A DNA stretch of 64,000 nucleotides from DASRHT01 sp035293765 (lineage in GTDB: Bacteria; Chloroflexota; Ktedonobacteria; Ktedonobacterales; Ktedonobacteraceae): the NCBI GenBank assembly GCA_035293765.1, contig DATGMF010000080.1, forward strand, positions 1 to 64,000, read 5' to 3'. The position numbers were made by a program, and so were the translations under genes. The notes beneath the pieces are model-generated. The model was not told the DNA's origin. It was given only the letters and a program-made list of their open reading frames with translations, and did not search any database. Below, piece by piece: positions 26,230 to 35,592 of the stretch; the stretch's first letter is position 1, and each line of letters starts with the position of its first letter.

Positions 26230-27957
26230 CTATCGATTCCTGGACAGAGGAATGTCTCGCAGTAAGAAAGAGGCAATCAGTACTCCAGCGCAGAAAACCA
26301 ACGTGGCGAAAAAGCCGTCTTTGATGCCTGCAATCAGCGAGTGCCGAAGCAGATCGGAGATTTGTCCGAAAAAATGCTGCAGCGAGGTGATACTCATGCC
26401 CTGTTGTGTTGTCCTTTGAATAAAAGCACGACGATAGAGCGTATCCGAGAGCATTTGAGGATTGATCGCCTGTCTCACAACCTCAGGCGGCAGCTCTTTC
26501 AGCACATCTGGCGGTATGCGCTGCATCACATCACCAAAAATTGCTCCATTGACAATTGTACCCACCGCTGCCAAACCAAGCATCTGTCCCAGCAGTTTGA
26601 GATAATTTACTGCGCTCGTTCCACTTCCCAGGCGAGAGCGCGGTACCACATTCTGCGCCACCAGCGTAATGACCGAGTAGAACATCCCCAGGCCAACGCC
26701 CGCCAGCAACATGGAAAGCATCACAAAGAACAGAGAGTCTCCAGTATGCACCTGCGTCATCAGAAAGACCCCGGCTGTCAGCAAAGACGCTCCCACGATG
26801 GTTACCCGCTGGTAACGGGCCAGTCGGGCAATCACGATACCTGAAATGGCTGAGCCTACGACCATACTCATTGTCAGCACAATCATCAGCAGCCCCGAGA
26901 CCGTCGCCGTCACGCCCAGCGTGACTTGCAAGAAGAGAGGCAGGTAAATTGCCAGCCCTGCCAGGGCCATACCAGAGGTCAGCGCAAGCAGCGTATCAGC
27001 CGCAAACACGCGATTCCTGAAAAACTCTAACGGCAGGATCGGCTCTGCGCTGCGAGACTCTACGAAGAGAAACGCCATATAGAGGATGATCGCCAGGAGC
27101 AGCAGCCCGTAGACCTGCGGCGCGCTCCATTCAAAGGTCTGATCGCTGCCCCAGGTCAATCCCAATTGCAGAGAGATTATCGCCCCTGTTGCCAATGCAG
27201 CCCCTGGAAAGTCGATGCGTCGCAGAGCGGCCAGCCCGCTATAGCGGGTGCTACATACAGAAATGTTGGCAGGGAGGCATACTACCAGCGCAACCAGCAC
27301 CAGCACGCCAAGCGGGAGATTCACGTAAAAAATCCAGCGCCAGCGCGTTGTATCGGTAACAAAAGATCCTAGCAGAGGGCCGTGGTCCGTCAGCCAACCA
27401 CCCAGGGTAGGGCCGACAAGGTTGGAAAGCGCGTAGACTGCCCCCATCGCACCCTGCCAGCGAGCTCTTTCAGCAGGTGAAAAGACATCACCAATCACCG
27501 TAAAGGCCAGAGCAATCCCCGTTCCTGCTCCAAGTCCTTGCACCGCACGAAAGATAATAAGCTGATCTATTGTCTGGGCCATGCCCGAAAGAACCGAGCC
27601 AAGCAGGAAGATAACCACTCCTGACAGGAGGCACCACTTCCGCCCAAACTGGTCAGAGAGCTTGCCTATCACCGGCATCATAGTCGCCGAGGCCAGAATA
27701 TAGGCCAGCATGACCCATGTATAGCGATCAAAGCCCTGTAATGTCCCGATTATTTTGGGGAGAGCCGGTGCCAGGATGCTTTGATCAAGGGCTTCCAACA
27801 AGAGTGTAATCATCAAGGCCGCCATGACGCCAAAGAGCGCAAACCCGTGCAGACGCACACCACCAGCTTCTTCTTGCGCCGGAAACCCCGGCGCAGGCCC
27901 GGTAAAATCCGGGTTATCGGCTCTTTTTGTCGGCTGCTGCGTAGCTGTGGTAGTCAT
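26230..27957 (-). CDS. MFS drug exporter, 14-helix DHA2 family
   Basis: About 575 residues with 14 predicted helices, matching the EmrB/QacA drug:H+ antiporter branch. Typical segments are LLEALDQSILAPALPKIIG in helix 1, GKLSDQFGRKW (motif A) and FRAVQGLGAGTGIALAF near helix 5. ATG 27957 is preferred because AGAGGA precedes it by 8 bases; a GTG at 28002 overlaps the previous stop codon. It is the last of three MFS genes in a row and probably exports the product or related toxins. Confidence 0.9.
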   Translation of the reverse strand: MTTTATQQPTKRADNPDFTGPAPGFPAQEEAGGVRLHGFALFGVMAALMITLLLEALDQSILAPALPKIIGTLQGFDRYTWVMLAYILASATMMPVIGKLSDQFGRKWCLLSGVVIFLLGSVLSGMAQTIDQLIIFRAVQGLGAGTGIALAFTVIGDVFSPAERARWQGAMGAVYALSNLVGPTLGGWLTDHGPLLGSFVTDTTRWRWIFYVNLPLGVLVLVALVVCLPANISVCSTRYSGLAALRRIDFPGAALATGAIISLQLGLTWGSDQTFEWSAPQVYGLLLLAIILYMAFLFVESRSAEPILPLEFFRNRVFAADTLLALTSGMALAGLAIYLPLFLQVTLGVTATVSGLLMIVLTMSMVVGSAISGIVIARLARYQRVTIVGASLLTAGVFLMTQVHTGDSLFFVMLSMLLAGVGLGMFYSVITLVAQNVVPRSRLGSGTSAVNYLKLLGQMLGLAAVGTIVNGAIFGDVMQRIPPDVLKELPPEVVRQAINPQMLSDTLYRRAFIQRTTQQGMSITSLQHFFGQISDLLRHSLIAGIKDGFFATLVFCAGVLIASFLLRDIPLSRNR

Positions 27958-27998
27958 AGAGATATTCCTCTCTTCTATTTGTTCACTTGCTTGTCTGT

Positions 27999-29402
27999 TC
28001 ACTCCACCGCTGCTTGCTGCTTACGTAGTGAGCGCAGCGCCATAATACCCATGACGGCAGCCACGAGAAAAGCCAGTGGACAGGTGCAGAGGAGAGCAAA
28101 AACCAGATCGTGGCCGGCCTGGTTATGCAAGAAATGCGTCCCTGCCGGATCAAGATACCCTGCCAGAATGCCGATGACCAGGGGTGCCAGGGCTGTACCC
28201 AGGATGCGCTGGACAAAGAGAGAAACAGCAACGGCGGTTGCGCGTATTGTAGCGGGAGTCACATCCAGCACCGCCGCCGAAAGTGCTCCAACATGGAGCG
28301 TGTTAAAAAGAAAAGCCGGGATGATGAAAGCTAGAAACAGTCCTAGATTATGGGTTGTCACCATCACAACCAGCGTGGCGATATTGAGCGGGAACGTGCA
28401 TACAACGCTGACCACACAAACCAGGATATTCGCACCACGATAACGCCGGTTCAGCCTATCAGCCAGGTAGCCACCCACCAGGACACCGATAATAGCCGTA
28501 GGTCCGAGCGCCAGTCCAGAAAAGGTCGCCGCCTGCCCGGACGTCAAGCCCAGGGCGTCCTGCTGTTGCAACAATGTCGGAAAGTACGCTTGCAGCGCTG
28601 TAGCAGTGAAGGCCGTCAGTACTCCAAAGATGATCAGATACACCAGAGATTTGAGGCGCAGTACAGAGCGCAACTGCGTAAAGACCTCGCCAGGCTTTGT
28701 TACAGAGAGATTTTGCGTATGCAGAGATCTGGGGTGCTGATCCTTCAACGAGCTTGCCTGCCGACGAGCCGGTTCACGCATGCGCCAGGCGGCCAGAGCC
28801 AGGAGTACACCAGGAACCATAGTGATGAAGAAAGCCCAGCGCCACGCGCCATATCCCAGGCCAGCGACTACACCTCCAAAAACCATTCCCAGGATAGGAC
28901 CGATCAGGGTCGCCAGAGCCAGCCAGCTCATAACTCTTCCCCGCTGCCCTTCAGGATAGAAGTCGCCAACAAGAGAATTGCTAGCGGGCATGTATCCTGC
29001 CTCGCCGACGCCCGTGAACATGCGCGTAAAAAACAGTCCGAGAAAATTGCCCATCAGGCCTGTTAGCCCGGTTGCCACGCTCCAGACTGCCAGGCATACA
29101 GCTATGACACGCGTACGTCGCGCGCGGTCGGCCCAGAGGCCGACCGGAATGACACTAATCGTTAGAAAGATGGTGAAAGCCGAAGCAAGAAAGCCTATGT
29201 CACTAATACTCAGGTGCAGCTCTCTAGCAATCACTGTGGACGCACTGGTAAACTCGCTACTGTCCAGGCCGTTTAACAGTGTTGCTACAAACAGGACAAA
29301 CAAGAGGTAGCGCGTTCCGCTCTTCTTCGGAAGCGATGATGAGAGAGCTGCCGGTTTTTCTGTTTGTACATCAGTCGTCTCAGGATTAAGAACGCTTTTC
29401 AT
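27999..29402 (-). CDS. MFS transporter, 12 helices
   Basis: 467 residues with 12 predicted helices and the motif A-like loop GLWADRARRTRVIAVCLAVW. The N-terminal LDSSEFTSASTVIARELHLS and the loop GEAGYMPASNSLVGDFYPEG suggest the Spinster-like or sugar-phosphate-like part of the superfamily. It begins 5 bases after the stop of the upstream MFS gene and ends at the next one, so the three are one transcript. The substrate is unknown; efflux of the polyketide is a reasonable guess from context. Confidence 0.87.
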   Translation of the reverse strand: MKSVLNPETTDVQTEKPAALSSSLPKKSGTRYLLFVLFVATLLNGLDSSEFTSASTVIARELHLSISDIGFLASAFTIFLTISVIPVGLWADRARRTRVIAVCLAVWSVATGLTGLMGNFLGLFFTRMFTGVGEAGYMPASNSLVGDFYPEGQRGRVMSWLALATLIGPILGMVFGGVVAGLGYGAWRWAFFITMVPGVLLALAAWRMREPARRQASSLKDQHPRSLHTQNLSVTKPGEVFTQLRSVLRLKSLVYLIIFGVLTAFTATALQAYFPTLLQQQDALGLTSGQAATFSGLALGPTAIIGVLVGGYLADRLNRRYRGANILVCVVSVVCTFPLNIATLVVMVTTHNLGLFLAFIIPAFLFNTLHVGALSAAVLDVTPATIRATAVAVSLFVQRILGTALAPLVIGILAGYLDPAGTHFLHNQAGHDLVFALLCTCPLAFLVAAVMGIMALRSLRKQQAAVE

Positions 29403-29407
29403 GGTTT

Positions 29408-30832
29408 CTACACCCTTCCCGACATAGTCGGCTCCTGAAGCCTTGCTGCATTTGCCATTTCTGGCTCATCAGCAGGTGCGCCTTGATTGATCGCTGTACT
29501 CATAGCCTTGCTATCGGTGGCGAAGCGACGTACAATGATGATCCCACCAACCAGGCAGATAACAGCGGCGACAATGAAGATGGTATCAATAGACGTAAAG
29601 GTGATACCCATTACCTGCCCATGAAAGCCCTTGAGCGCGCCATTGAACAACCAGAGGCTCAAGCCGCCCACCACAAGAGGAGCAATGTTTGTAGTAAAGT
29701 CAACAATGGCTCGCACTCGTCCCAGCATATGGCGGGGCGTTACCCACAGGTAGACCGGAACCGCGGTCACATTTACGCCCATAGTAAGCAGGCTAATCAC
29801 AAAAATGAGCGCAAAGCCGGGAATTACCAGGGAGGTACGGCTCAACACCAGTGCGAATATGCCCATAAGGACGAGCGAATAAGCAAAGATCCGTTTTTCG
29901 CCCAAACGCCGGGAAATCAGCCCGAACAGAAGAGAGCCAAGCGCGAAGGCAGCCCCTACTGTGAGTCCGAGTGCATCATATGAACCCTCGGGGGCCTGGA
30001 TGGGAGAAGGAGTATAGGCCATATGCAGATTCTGTGTCACGAAGGCCGGACCCAGGACGGTCTCTGCGCCATTCCAGATGTTGACCAATGCTAATGTTAG
30101 CAGCAGAATAGCCAGGTGCGAATTTTTGAAGCAGAAAGCTATTCCTTCCTTAAAGTCATGGAAGAGGCCGGTGCGTGGTGCCTGCCGCGGGTATTCTGCC
30201 GGGTCGAAGCTTATGTACGTCGTGGCAACAAATGAGACAATGTACAGGACCGCATCTAACAGCAATACACCTTGAAGACCGACAAAAGAATAGGTCAGAA
30301 GTCCAATCGGCGCGCCAATCATCAGCGCAAGAAAGCTCGTGGTGAGCAACACACCATTCGCATAGGAGTAATCCTCTTCTTTCACATTATCGGCAAAGAG
30401 GATATAGCTGGCAGGAATAGCGAAATGGGTGAGCGTACTGATCAAGAATGTCGCTACATAGATGGTTGCCAGGGTGATAGAGGCCATCGCCGGAGTACGA
30501 TGCGACGCGAGCAAGAAAGCAATGGCGATAGGCACGAGCGCGCAGCCAGCCCGCAGCAGCGTAGTTACTAGTATGACGCGCTTCGGATTCGTCCAACGGT
30601 CTACAAAGACGCCCGCGATGGGGCCTAAGAGGAACAGCGCGACAAAACCGACCATCGTGATCCCTCTGATAAGAGCAGCGCCCGAGGTGGGATCTTTCGC
30701 GATAGAACTAAGAATCCAATACCCGAAGCCCGAAAGCAAGAGGGCCTCGCTTAACCTCGCGATGGTTCCTCCGATCCAGATCATCGCGAAATTCTTGTTA
30801 ATGAAAAAAAGTCTTTTCTTGCGGATATCCAT
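29408..30832 (-). CDS. MFS efflux protein, MefA/EntS-like
   Basis: About 474 residues, 12 helices, with the opening FINKNFAMIWIGGTIARLSE typical of macrolide-efflux and siderophore-exporter type MFS proteins, and the loop VFVDRWTNPKRVILVTTLLR. ATG 30832 is preferred to the TTG 15 bases earlier, which lacks room for a ribosome site. It is the first of three tightly packed MFS genes. A strong hairpin separates it from the glycosyltransferase gene upstream, so this efflux set may have its own promoter. Confidence 0.87.
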   Translation of the reverse strand: MDIRKKRLFFINKNFAMIWIGGTIARLSEALLLSGFGYWILSSIAKDPTSGAALIRGITMVGFVALFLLGPIAGVFVDRWTNPKRVILVTTLLRAGCALVPIAIAFLLASHRTPAMASITLATIYVATFLISTLTHFAIPASYILFADNVKEEDYSYANGVLLTTSFLALMIGAPIGLLTYSFVGLQGVLLLDAVLYIVSFVATTYISFDPAEYPRQAPRTGLFHDFKEGIAFCFKNSHLAILLLTLALVNIWNGAETVLGPAFVTQNLHMAYTPSPIQAPEGSYDALGLTVGAAFALGSLLFGLISRRLGEKRIFAYSLVLMGIFALVLSRTSLVIPGFALIFVISLLTMGVNVTAVPVYLWVTPRHMLGRVRAIVDFTTNIAPLVVGGLSLWLFNGALKGFHGQVMGITFTSIDTIFIVAAVICLVGGIIIVRRFATDSKAMSTAINQGAPADEPEMANAARLQEPTMSGRV

Positions 30833-30948
30833 ACGGTATACCTGCAATATCCTTTCTTCTGCTATGAGGCAGAAACTAGCTTACAACGCGATCCTGGGGA
30901 TCAGTCTAGCGAAATGACATTGCCAGAAGCTAACATGAGTGGTAAGCA

Positions 30949-30992
30949 GGGCTTTCCGCTTTTGTTGCCTGCATAGGCAAAACGGAAAGCCC
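30949..30992 (-). terminator. Hairpin between glycosyltransferase and MFS genes
   Basis: GGGCTTTCCG at 30949 pairs with CGGAAAGCCC ending at 30992, with an inner TTTTGTTGCC/GGCAAAA stem. It lies 11 bases after the glycosyltransferase stop codon on the minus strand. Confidence 0.65.
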
Positions 30993-31002
30993 GCGAGGAA
31001 AC

Positions 31003-32205
31003 CTACGAGGTAGAATGACTTTCCACTTTTAGACACACGAAATCTCGCAGAGCTTCAGCAGCGGCATGAGCTCCTCCAGCATTTAGCGCATCCTTTTGCA
31101 TCTGGAGAGCGCGCTGGCGATAAGCAGGATCGCGCAAAAGCTGCATGGCGGCGTCGCGTAGGGACGTGACAGTAACAGCCTCTTTCTCAAGCAATAAGCC
31201 CAGCCCAAGTTCTGCAACCCTTTTAGCAGCTCCCTCTTGAGAGATTGACTGAGGGATGGTGATGATCGGGAGACCACAGAACATGGCTTCGGCCAGCGTC
31301 GTCGAACTGCCTGTGCCGATGAGCAGTGAGGCCCGCTTCATAACGTCAACCTGAGGTACATAATCACGTACCAGGAAGTTTGCGGGCTGAGGACCTAGAT
31401 GCAACGATTCCACCGAGCGACCACCGGCGCCGATGACAACCTGCACCGGCAGGTCGGCAAAGGCGGCAAAACAGGTGCGGAAGAAGGGGGCATTATCGTT
31501 GTAGACTGTTCCCAGCGTGATATAGATGATCGGGTCTTTGCCAAGCTTCTCAAAAGGAAAGTCAGCCACGCGGGCGCGAGGACCAATAGATGGGCCAACG
31601 AAGCAATAGCCCTCGCCGTAGGTATCCCCATTGATCTGGAAAGAACGAGGCAAAAAGACGATATTGAGCGGGGCTTTGTGCATGAAGATGTCAGCAATGG
31701 TAAAAGATGCAATGGGGTAGCGCGCACAAAGCTGCTCGCTATAATCACGGAAAAGCTTTATCTCCTCCGGTGCAATCTGGTGCGTCTGGAAGAATCGCTT
31801 AGTGCGGGAATCACCGATAAAGGTGACACGCGATGCTACTTCTGCTAGACCCAGGATTTGAGCAATGAAGCGACCACTGAAGCAGAGAGGATCGCTGTAG
31901 ATCAGGCAATCGGGCTGCTCAGCCCGCACGCTTTCCAAAATTTGAGGAATGACCGAGAGACTTTCGCCGATCATTAGAATAGGTACCATCAGTGACTGGC
32001 TATGCTCCTGGAAGCGACTGGTGTTCCGCTCCATCTCTGACTCGTACCCGTAGAATTTCGCGCCCGTCGCTTCCACTGCGCCTTTGTACTTCTCCGTGAG
32101 ATAATAGACAACGTCATGCCCCTGGTTCACTAGCTCCTGAACGACAGGAAGCGTGGGATTGATATGGGCATGAAAGGGAATGTTAATAAACGCAAATTTT
32201 GCCAT
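31003..32205 (-). CDS. Glycosyltransferase, GT1 family (macrolide-type MGT)
   Basis: 400 residues from ATG 32205, chosen for the AAGGAG upstream. The protein opens with FAFINIPFHAHINPTLPVVQ, typical of the acceptor half of UDP/dTDP-sugar GT-B enzymes. The donor-binding region VLIGTGSSTTLAEAMFCG... is a variant of the MGT signature: LIGTGSSTTLAEAMFCGLP followed by ITIPQSISQEGAAKRVAELG. Such enzymes add sugars to macrolides and aromatic polyketides. It is the last gene of a unit with an E2-type acyltransferase, a VOC protein and a membrane protein. A sugar-nucleotide gene (45756) lies in the window, but no other deoxysugar genes do. Confidence 0.88.
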   Translation of the reverse strand: MAKFAFINIPFHAHINPTLPVVQELVNQGHDVVYYLTEKYKGAVEATGAKFYGYESEMERNTSRFQEHSQSLMVPILMIGESLSVIPQILESVRAEQPDCLIYSDPLCFSGRFIAQILGLAEVASRVTFIGDSRTKRFFQTHQIAPEEIKLFRDYSEQLCARYPIASFTIADIFMHKAPLNIVFLPRSFQINGDTYGEGYCFVGPSIGPRARVADFPFEKLGKDPIIYITLGTVYNDNAPFFRTCFAAFADLPVQVVIGAGGRSVESLHLGPQPANFLVRDYVPQVDVMKRASLLIGTGSSTTLAEAMFCGLPIITIPQSISQEGAAKRVAELGLGLLLEKEAVTVTSLRDAAMQLLRDPAYRQRALQMQKDALNAGGAHAAAEALRDFVCLKVESHSTS

Positions 32206-32305
32206 AAACGACTCCTTGCTCATGAGAGCAAACGACTGCCAGGACCTCCATTGAAAGCAGTCCCTCTGCCTGAACTCTCTCCTCAAGTTTTTATGGTGTT
32301 GTCCT

Positions 32306-33124
32306 TCAGGCTTCTACAGCTACCTCACCTTCTCGCTGCGCAGCATCTATCTTTTCTACTGGAATCTCCGCCGCCAGTTCACCCTCTTCCAAAATCTTTT
32401 TAATCTCATTGAGTAAGGTGGCTGCCGTATCACCATTCCAGAGGCGGTGATCGCCTATAATACCAAGTGTTGCCATAGAGCGCACGGTTGGCTGATTATC
32501 TCTGACAACAACCCGATCTTCTACACGCGTAAGTGCAAGGGCCGCAGTTCCAGGGTAGACAAAGGGGATGCCATAACGCAGGTGAGGCAGGGTTGTAACG
32601 TGAAAGGTTCCTATTTTCTCGCGCATGAAGGATAGCTTTGTTTTCATACGACCGATAAGCCAGCGACGAAGAAAGCTGAACGGAATAACCCGCACCAATT
32701 TGCGTGATCTCGCCCTGTTTTCCTCGAACTCTTTTCGCACAATGGGCGCCTGCAGCATAACCTCTCTGGCGACCTGCATCAGATCTTTTTGCTCCATGTT
32801 GTGTAAGATCATGGTCGGATTACCAGCCATAGCCGCATCACTACCAACGGTCAGGCCAAGATCAATCGAGCCTGGATAGACCAGTTGTTTGCCGACTATC
32901 AAGCGATTGAATTCAGGATGCCGCATAAAAGCTAGCGCGGTCGCCCGGATGATCATATGCGTGTAGGTTCCTTTGATGCCGCAGCGCCGCATTTGCGCAA
33001 TCAGCTCTTGCGTTTTTGTCATCTCTACATCTTCCATGACAAAAAAACCAGCAGGCTCCTGCACACGCAATATATCGAAGAACCAGCGATCCGCTCCATC
33101 AAGTTGTTCATATCGATCCGTCAT
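32306..33124 (-). CDS. Stand-alone 2-oxoacid dehydrogenase E2-type acyltransferase
   Basis: 272 residues corresponding only to the catalytic core of dihydrolipoyl acyltransferases (chloramphenicol acetyltransferase fold). There is no lipoyl or peripheral-subunit domain. The C-terminal catalytic motif is GDHRLWNGDTAATLL, with the His kept but the usual DG changed to NG. Lone E2-type cores can act as acyltransferases on small molecules. Located in a row with a VOC protein and a glycosyltransferase, it could acylate the polyketide or its sugar. The assignment to the superfamily is firm, the role is inferred. Confidence 0.75.
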   Translation of the reverse strand: MTDRYEQLDGADRWFFDILRVQEPAGFFVMEDVEMTKTQELIAQMRRCGIKGTYTHMIIRATALAFMRHPEFNRLIVGKQLVYPGSIDLGLTVGSDAAMAGNPTMILHNMEQKDLMQVAREVMLQAPIVRKEFEENRARSRKLVRVIPFSFLRRWLIGRMKTKLSFMREKIGTFHVTTLPHLRYGIPFVYPGTAALALTRVEDRVVVRDNQPTVRSMATLGIIGDHRLWNGDTAATLLNEIKKILEEGELAAEIPVEKIDAAQREGEVAVEA

Positions 33125-33151
33125 CTTACTGTTTTTCTCCTGATTTCTGCT

Positions 33152-33577
33152 TTATTGCGGCGCCCCCTCTAGAAAGAGGTGATACCCATTGGGCGTACGC
33201 ACATGCAACACCCGATACTTCCAATCCTGGCGAGGCATGACCCATTCCTCGCGGAACCGTACTCCAGCGTTGGTGAGCAGGTTCTTCGCTACATCGATAT
33301 CGCTGACGCAAAGGCGCCACGTCACGACACGATCTGGCATCAACTGAGTAAAGCCTTTTCCGCGTTCGATACCAAACTCGATAGATCCCTGCGAGACTGC
33401 AATGAGGTCCGGGAACTCTGTTTGCTGGCAGGTAAAACCCAGGCGCAGATAGAAATCGCGTTCAGCGTCGGGATCATCTACGAAAATGATAGGAATAAGC
33501 CGCCCGCATAGTGATGTTTTCTCTCCCTGCTGCGAAACTTGCTCTCCCTGAAAGATTTTGTCACTTGCCGTTGACAT
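33152..33577 (-). CDS. VOC (glyoxalase/bleomycin-resistance fold) protein
   Basis: 141 residues with the paired beta-alpha-beta-beta-beta modules of the vicinal oxygen chelate superfamily (IPIIFVDDPDAERDFYLRLG in the first half, VRTPNGYHLFLEG at the end). Members include dioxygenases, isomerases and antibiotic-binding resistance proteins. The C-terminal Glu of a metal site seems present (LFLEG). GAGGAAACC precedes the ATG. The gene lies 27 bases before the E2-type acyltransferase gene. It may bind or modify the cluster product, with self-resistance as one option. Confidence 0.78.
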   Translation of the reverse strand: MSTASDKIFQGEQVSQQGEKTSLCGRLIPIIFVDDPDAERDFYLRLGFTCQQTEFPDLIAVSQGSIEFGIERGKGFTQLMPDRVVTWRLCVSDIDVAKNLLTNAGVRFREEWVMPRQDWKYRVLHVRTPNGYHLFLEGAPQ

Positions 33578-33629
33578 GGTTTCCTCACTTTTTTATGTCT
33601 GATAAATTTGCAGCCCAATCTCTCACTAT

Positions 33630-34331
33630 TTATCGCTTCTTTGATATCACAAGCTCTTTACTATCGAACTCCGCCAGCCGCCCCTGCGCAGTGCGTTGCA
33701 TCGCAGCATCGTCGCCCCGCGTCAACAGCCGGGTACCACACCAGGCGAAGGCTCCATAGCACAGAACAGCAAATGCAATACCTGTCACTGCTGCTACAAC
33801 CGGATCATCTATAAAACTCACCACACCCAAAAGCGGCGTAACGATCAGCAGCACGCCTGCCATACGGGGAAAAGTGCGAGCTCGCACGATAGCAATACCA
33901 AACATCAGAGGGCCAAAAGTTTGCAGCACCAGCCCTGCCAGATACCAGTAGAGCGAGGCGCCCGCCGGTGATGAAACGAGAGAAAGCGCCGTTGGGGTAT
34001 TGGCAAGCCGTGGAAAAATGAAAGCATTGATGGCGGACGTCCCAATTTCAAGGGTAGCCAGACCGAGGACCGTCATCAAACAGCCTATCAGCCCCAGCAT
34101 TGCAGCTTTTGTCGCCCCGGCCTGGAGAACCGCCAGCCCTGATATTCCCATCAGGAGCGCGACTGCCCCATAGAACTGAAGCATTTGAGCAGGCGTATAG
34201 AGCGGCTGCCTATATAAAGCTTGCCCTTGTTGCAGGAATAAAAAGCTGACAGTAGAACTAAGCGCCAGCAGGGTTGCGCCGACAATCGTGGCTCCTCCAC
34301 AAAAACGAAGAAGCGTCCGAGATGGGATCAT
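33630..34331 (-). CDS. Integral membrane protein (233 aa)
   Basis: A protein with six or seven predicted helices, for example FYGAVALLMGISGLAVLQAG and AAVTGIAFAVLCYGAFAWCG, and a basic C-terminal tail. AAGGAGG precedes the ATG. No motif for transport or catalysis was recognised. It heads the minus-strand unit with VOC, acyltransferase and glycosyltransferase genes, and is divergent from the ABC exporter. A role in export or resistance is possible from position only. Confidence 0.7.
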   Translation of the reverse strand: MIPSRTLLRFCGGATIVGATLLALSSTVSFLFLQQGQALYRQPLYTPAQMLQFYGAVALLMGISGLAVLQAGATKAAMLGLIGCLMTVLGLATLEIGTSAINAFIFPRLANTPTALSLVSSPAGASLYWYLAGLVLQTFGPLMFGIAIVRARTFPRMAGVLLIVTPLLGVVSFIDDPVVAAVTGIAFAVLCYGAFAWCGTRLLTRGDDAAMQRTAQGRLAEFDSKELVISKKR

Positions 34332-34596
34332 GTGTGCCTCCTTAATAAAATGCTAGAATATCCTTTTTCACCTGCGCTAAACATAGACCCCATCTTTTGC
34401 CTTCTACTTACACTTGCGGCAAGCTGCCATTTACAGACGTGGCAAGTGCCTGGCAATAGAACAAACTGTATATTTCTATACAGGTCATACCGGCGCCTCA
34501 GCTTGCACGAGGCAGCTACGGTCGATGATCGGCAGTAGTGAGAAAGGCTGTATATTCCGCTCTACTCATGATGAAAACATAAAGGGAGAAAGCAAA

Positions 34597-35583
34597 GTGC
34601 TTATTCAAGAAAGGATCGCAACAGCAGACCAGTTGCCCGTAACCTTACCAAAAGCAACAGCAGCCATCGCCCTGCGAGACCTCTGCAAGAGCTTTGGTAA
34701 GTTCGTCGCCATTGATCATCTTAGCCTGACGGTAGGGCAAGGCGAAATATTTGGTCTGCTGGGACCAAACGGCTCGGGCAAGACCACCACCATTAATATG
34801 ATCAGTGGGTTGAGCCTTCCTGACAGCGGTGAAATCACTGTGATGGGCTATGATATCCGTCGCCAGGCACGCCAGGTACGCCAGCTCCTCGGCGCTGTTC
34901 CCCAGGAAACGGCCCTCTATGAGGAGTTAAGCGCCGAGATCAATCTAGATTTCCATGCTGATTTATTCAACATTCCACGTAAAGAGAAAAAAGAGCGTAT
35001 TACCAGGATTCTCGAACTGGTGCAATTGCTGGACCGCAAAGATTCGCGCGTCGGGACCTTTTCTGGCGGTATGAAGCGTCGCCTGGCACTGGGACGCGCA
35101 TTATTGCACAATCCCCAGTTGATCTACCTGGATGAACCGACGCTTGGCGTTGATGTCCAGGCCAGGCGCGCCATCTGGGATTATATCCTCTCGCTGCGTG
35201 AGCAGGGAAAAACTGTGCTGATCACGACCAACTATCTTGAAGAGGCGCAGGCGCTCTGTGACCGCCTGGCAATTATCGATCATGGCAAACTCATCGCCCT
35301 GGATACGCCACAACATCTCAAGCATCTCTATGGCGGCCAGGTGATCGAGCTTGAGACGATTACGCCTACCGCCTCCGTCTCACAAATTCGAGTCCTCCCT
35401 GGGGTGAAGAATGTTATTCAGGAGAACAATCGTCTCAAGGTAACGACTGAGGGGACCGATGGCCTGGTACCACAGATCATCAACCTGATCTCTCAGGATA
35501 GCGAGTTCTGCGATATCGCTGTGCGCGAACCGCATCTAGACGAGATTTTCTTACATTTAACAGGAACCGCCTTGCGCGATTAG
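34597..35583 (+). CDS. ABC exporter ATP-binding protein (DrrA-like)
   Basis: 328 residues from GTG 34597, chosen because AAGGGAG lies 9 bases upstream and the long upstream extension is not protein-like. Walker A is LLGPNGSGKTT, the signature FSGGMKRRLALGRALL, and Walker B LIYLDEPTLGVDVQARR. The C-terminal extension after residue 245 is typical of daunorubicin-resistance-type ATPases. It is followed within 10 bases by two permease genes, making a three-gene exporter that probably provides self-resistance. Confidence 0.92.
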   Translation: MLIQERIATADQLPVTLPKATAAIALRDLCKSFGKFVAIDHLSLTVGQGEIFGLLGPNGSGKTTTINMISGLSLPDSGEITVMGYDIRRQARQVRQLLGAVPQETALYEELSAEINLDFHADLFNIPRKEKKERITRILELVQLLDRKDSRVGTFSGGMKRRLALGRALLHNPQLIYLDEPTLGVDVQARRAIWDYILSLREQGKTVLITTNYLEEAQALCDRLAIIDHGKLIALDTPQHLKHLYGGQVIELETITPTASVSQIRVLPGVKNVIQENNRLKVTTEGTDGLVPQIINLISQDSEFCDIAVREPHLDEIFLHLTGTALRD

Positions 35584-35592
35584 GAGCAGAAG

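Noticed and set aside
28350..29066. 238-codon plus-strand frame across an MFS gene
   Set aside because: Antisense to helices of a clear MFS transporter; rich in Gln, Arg and His as expected for a shadow.
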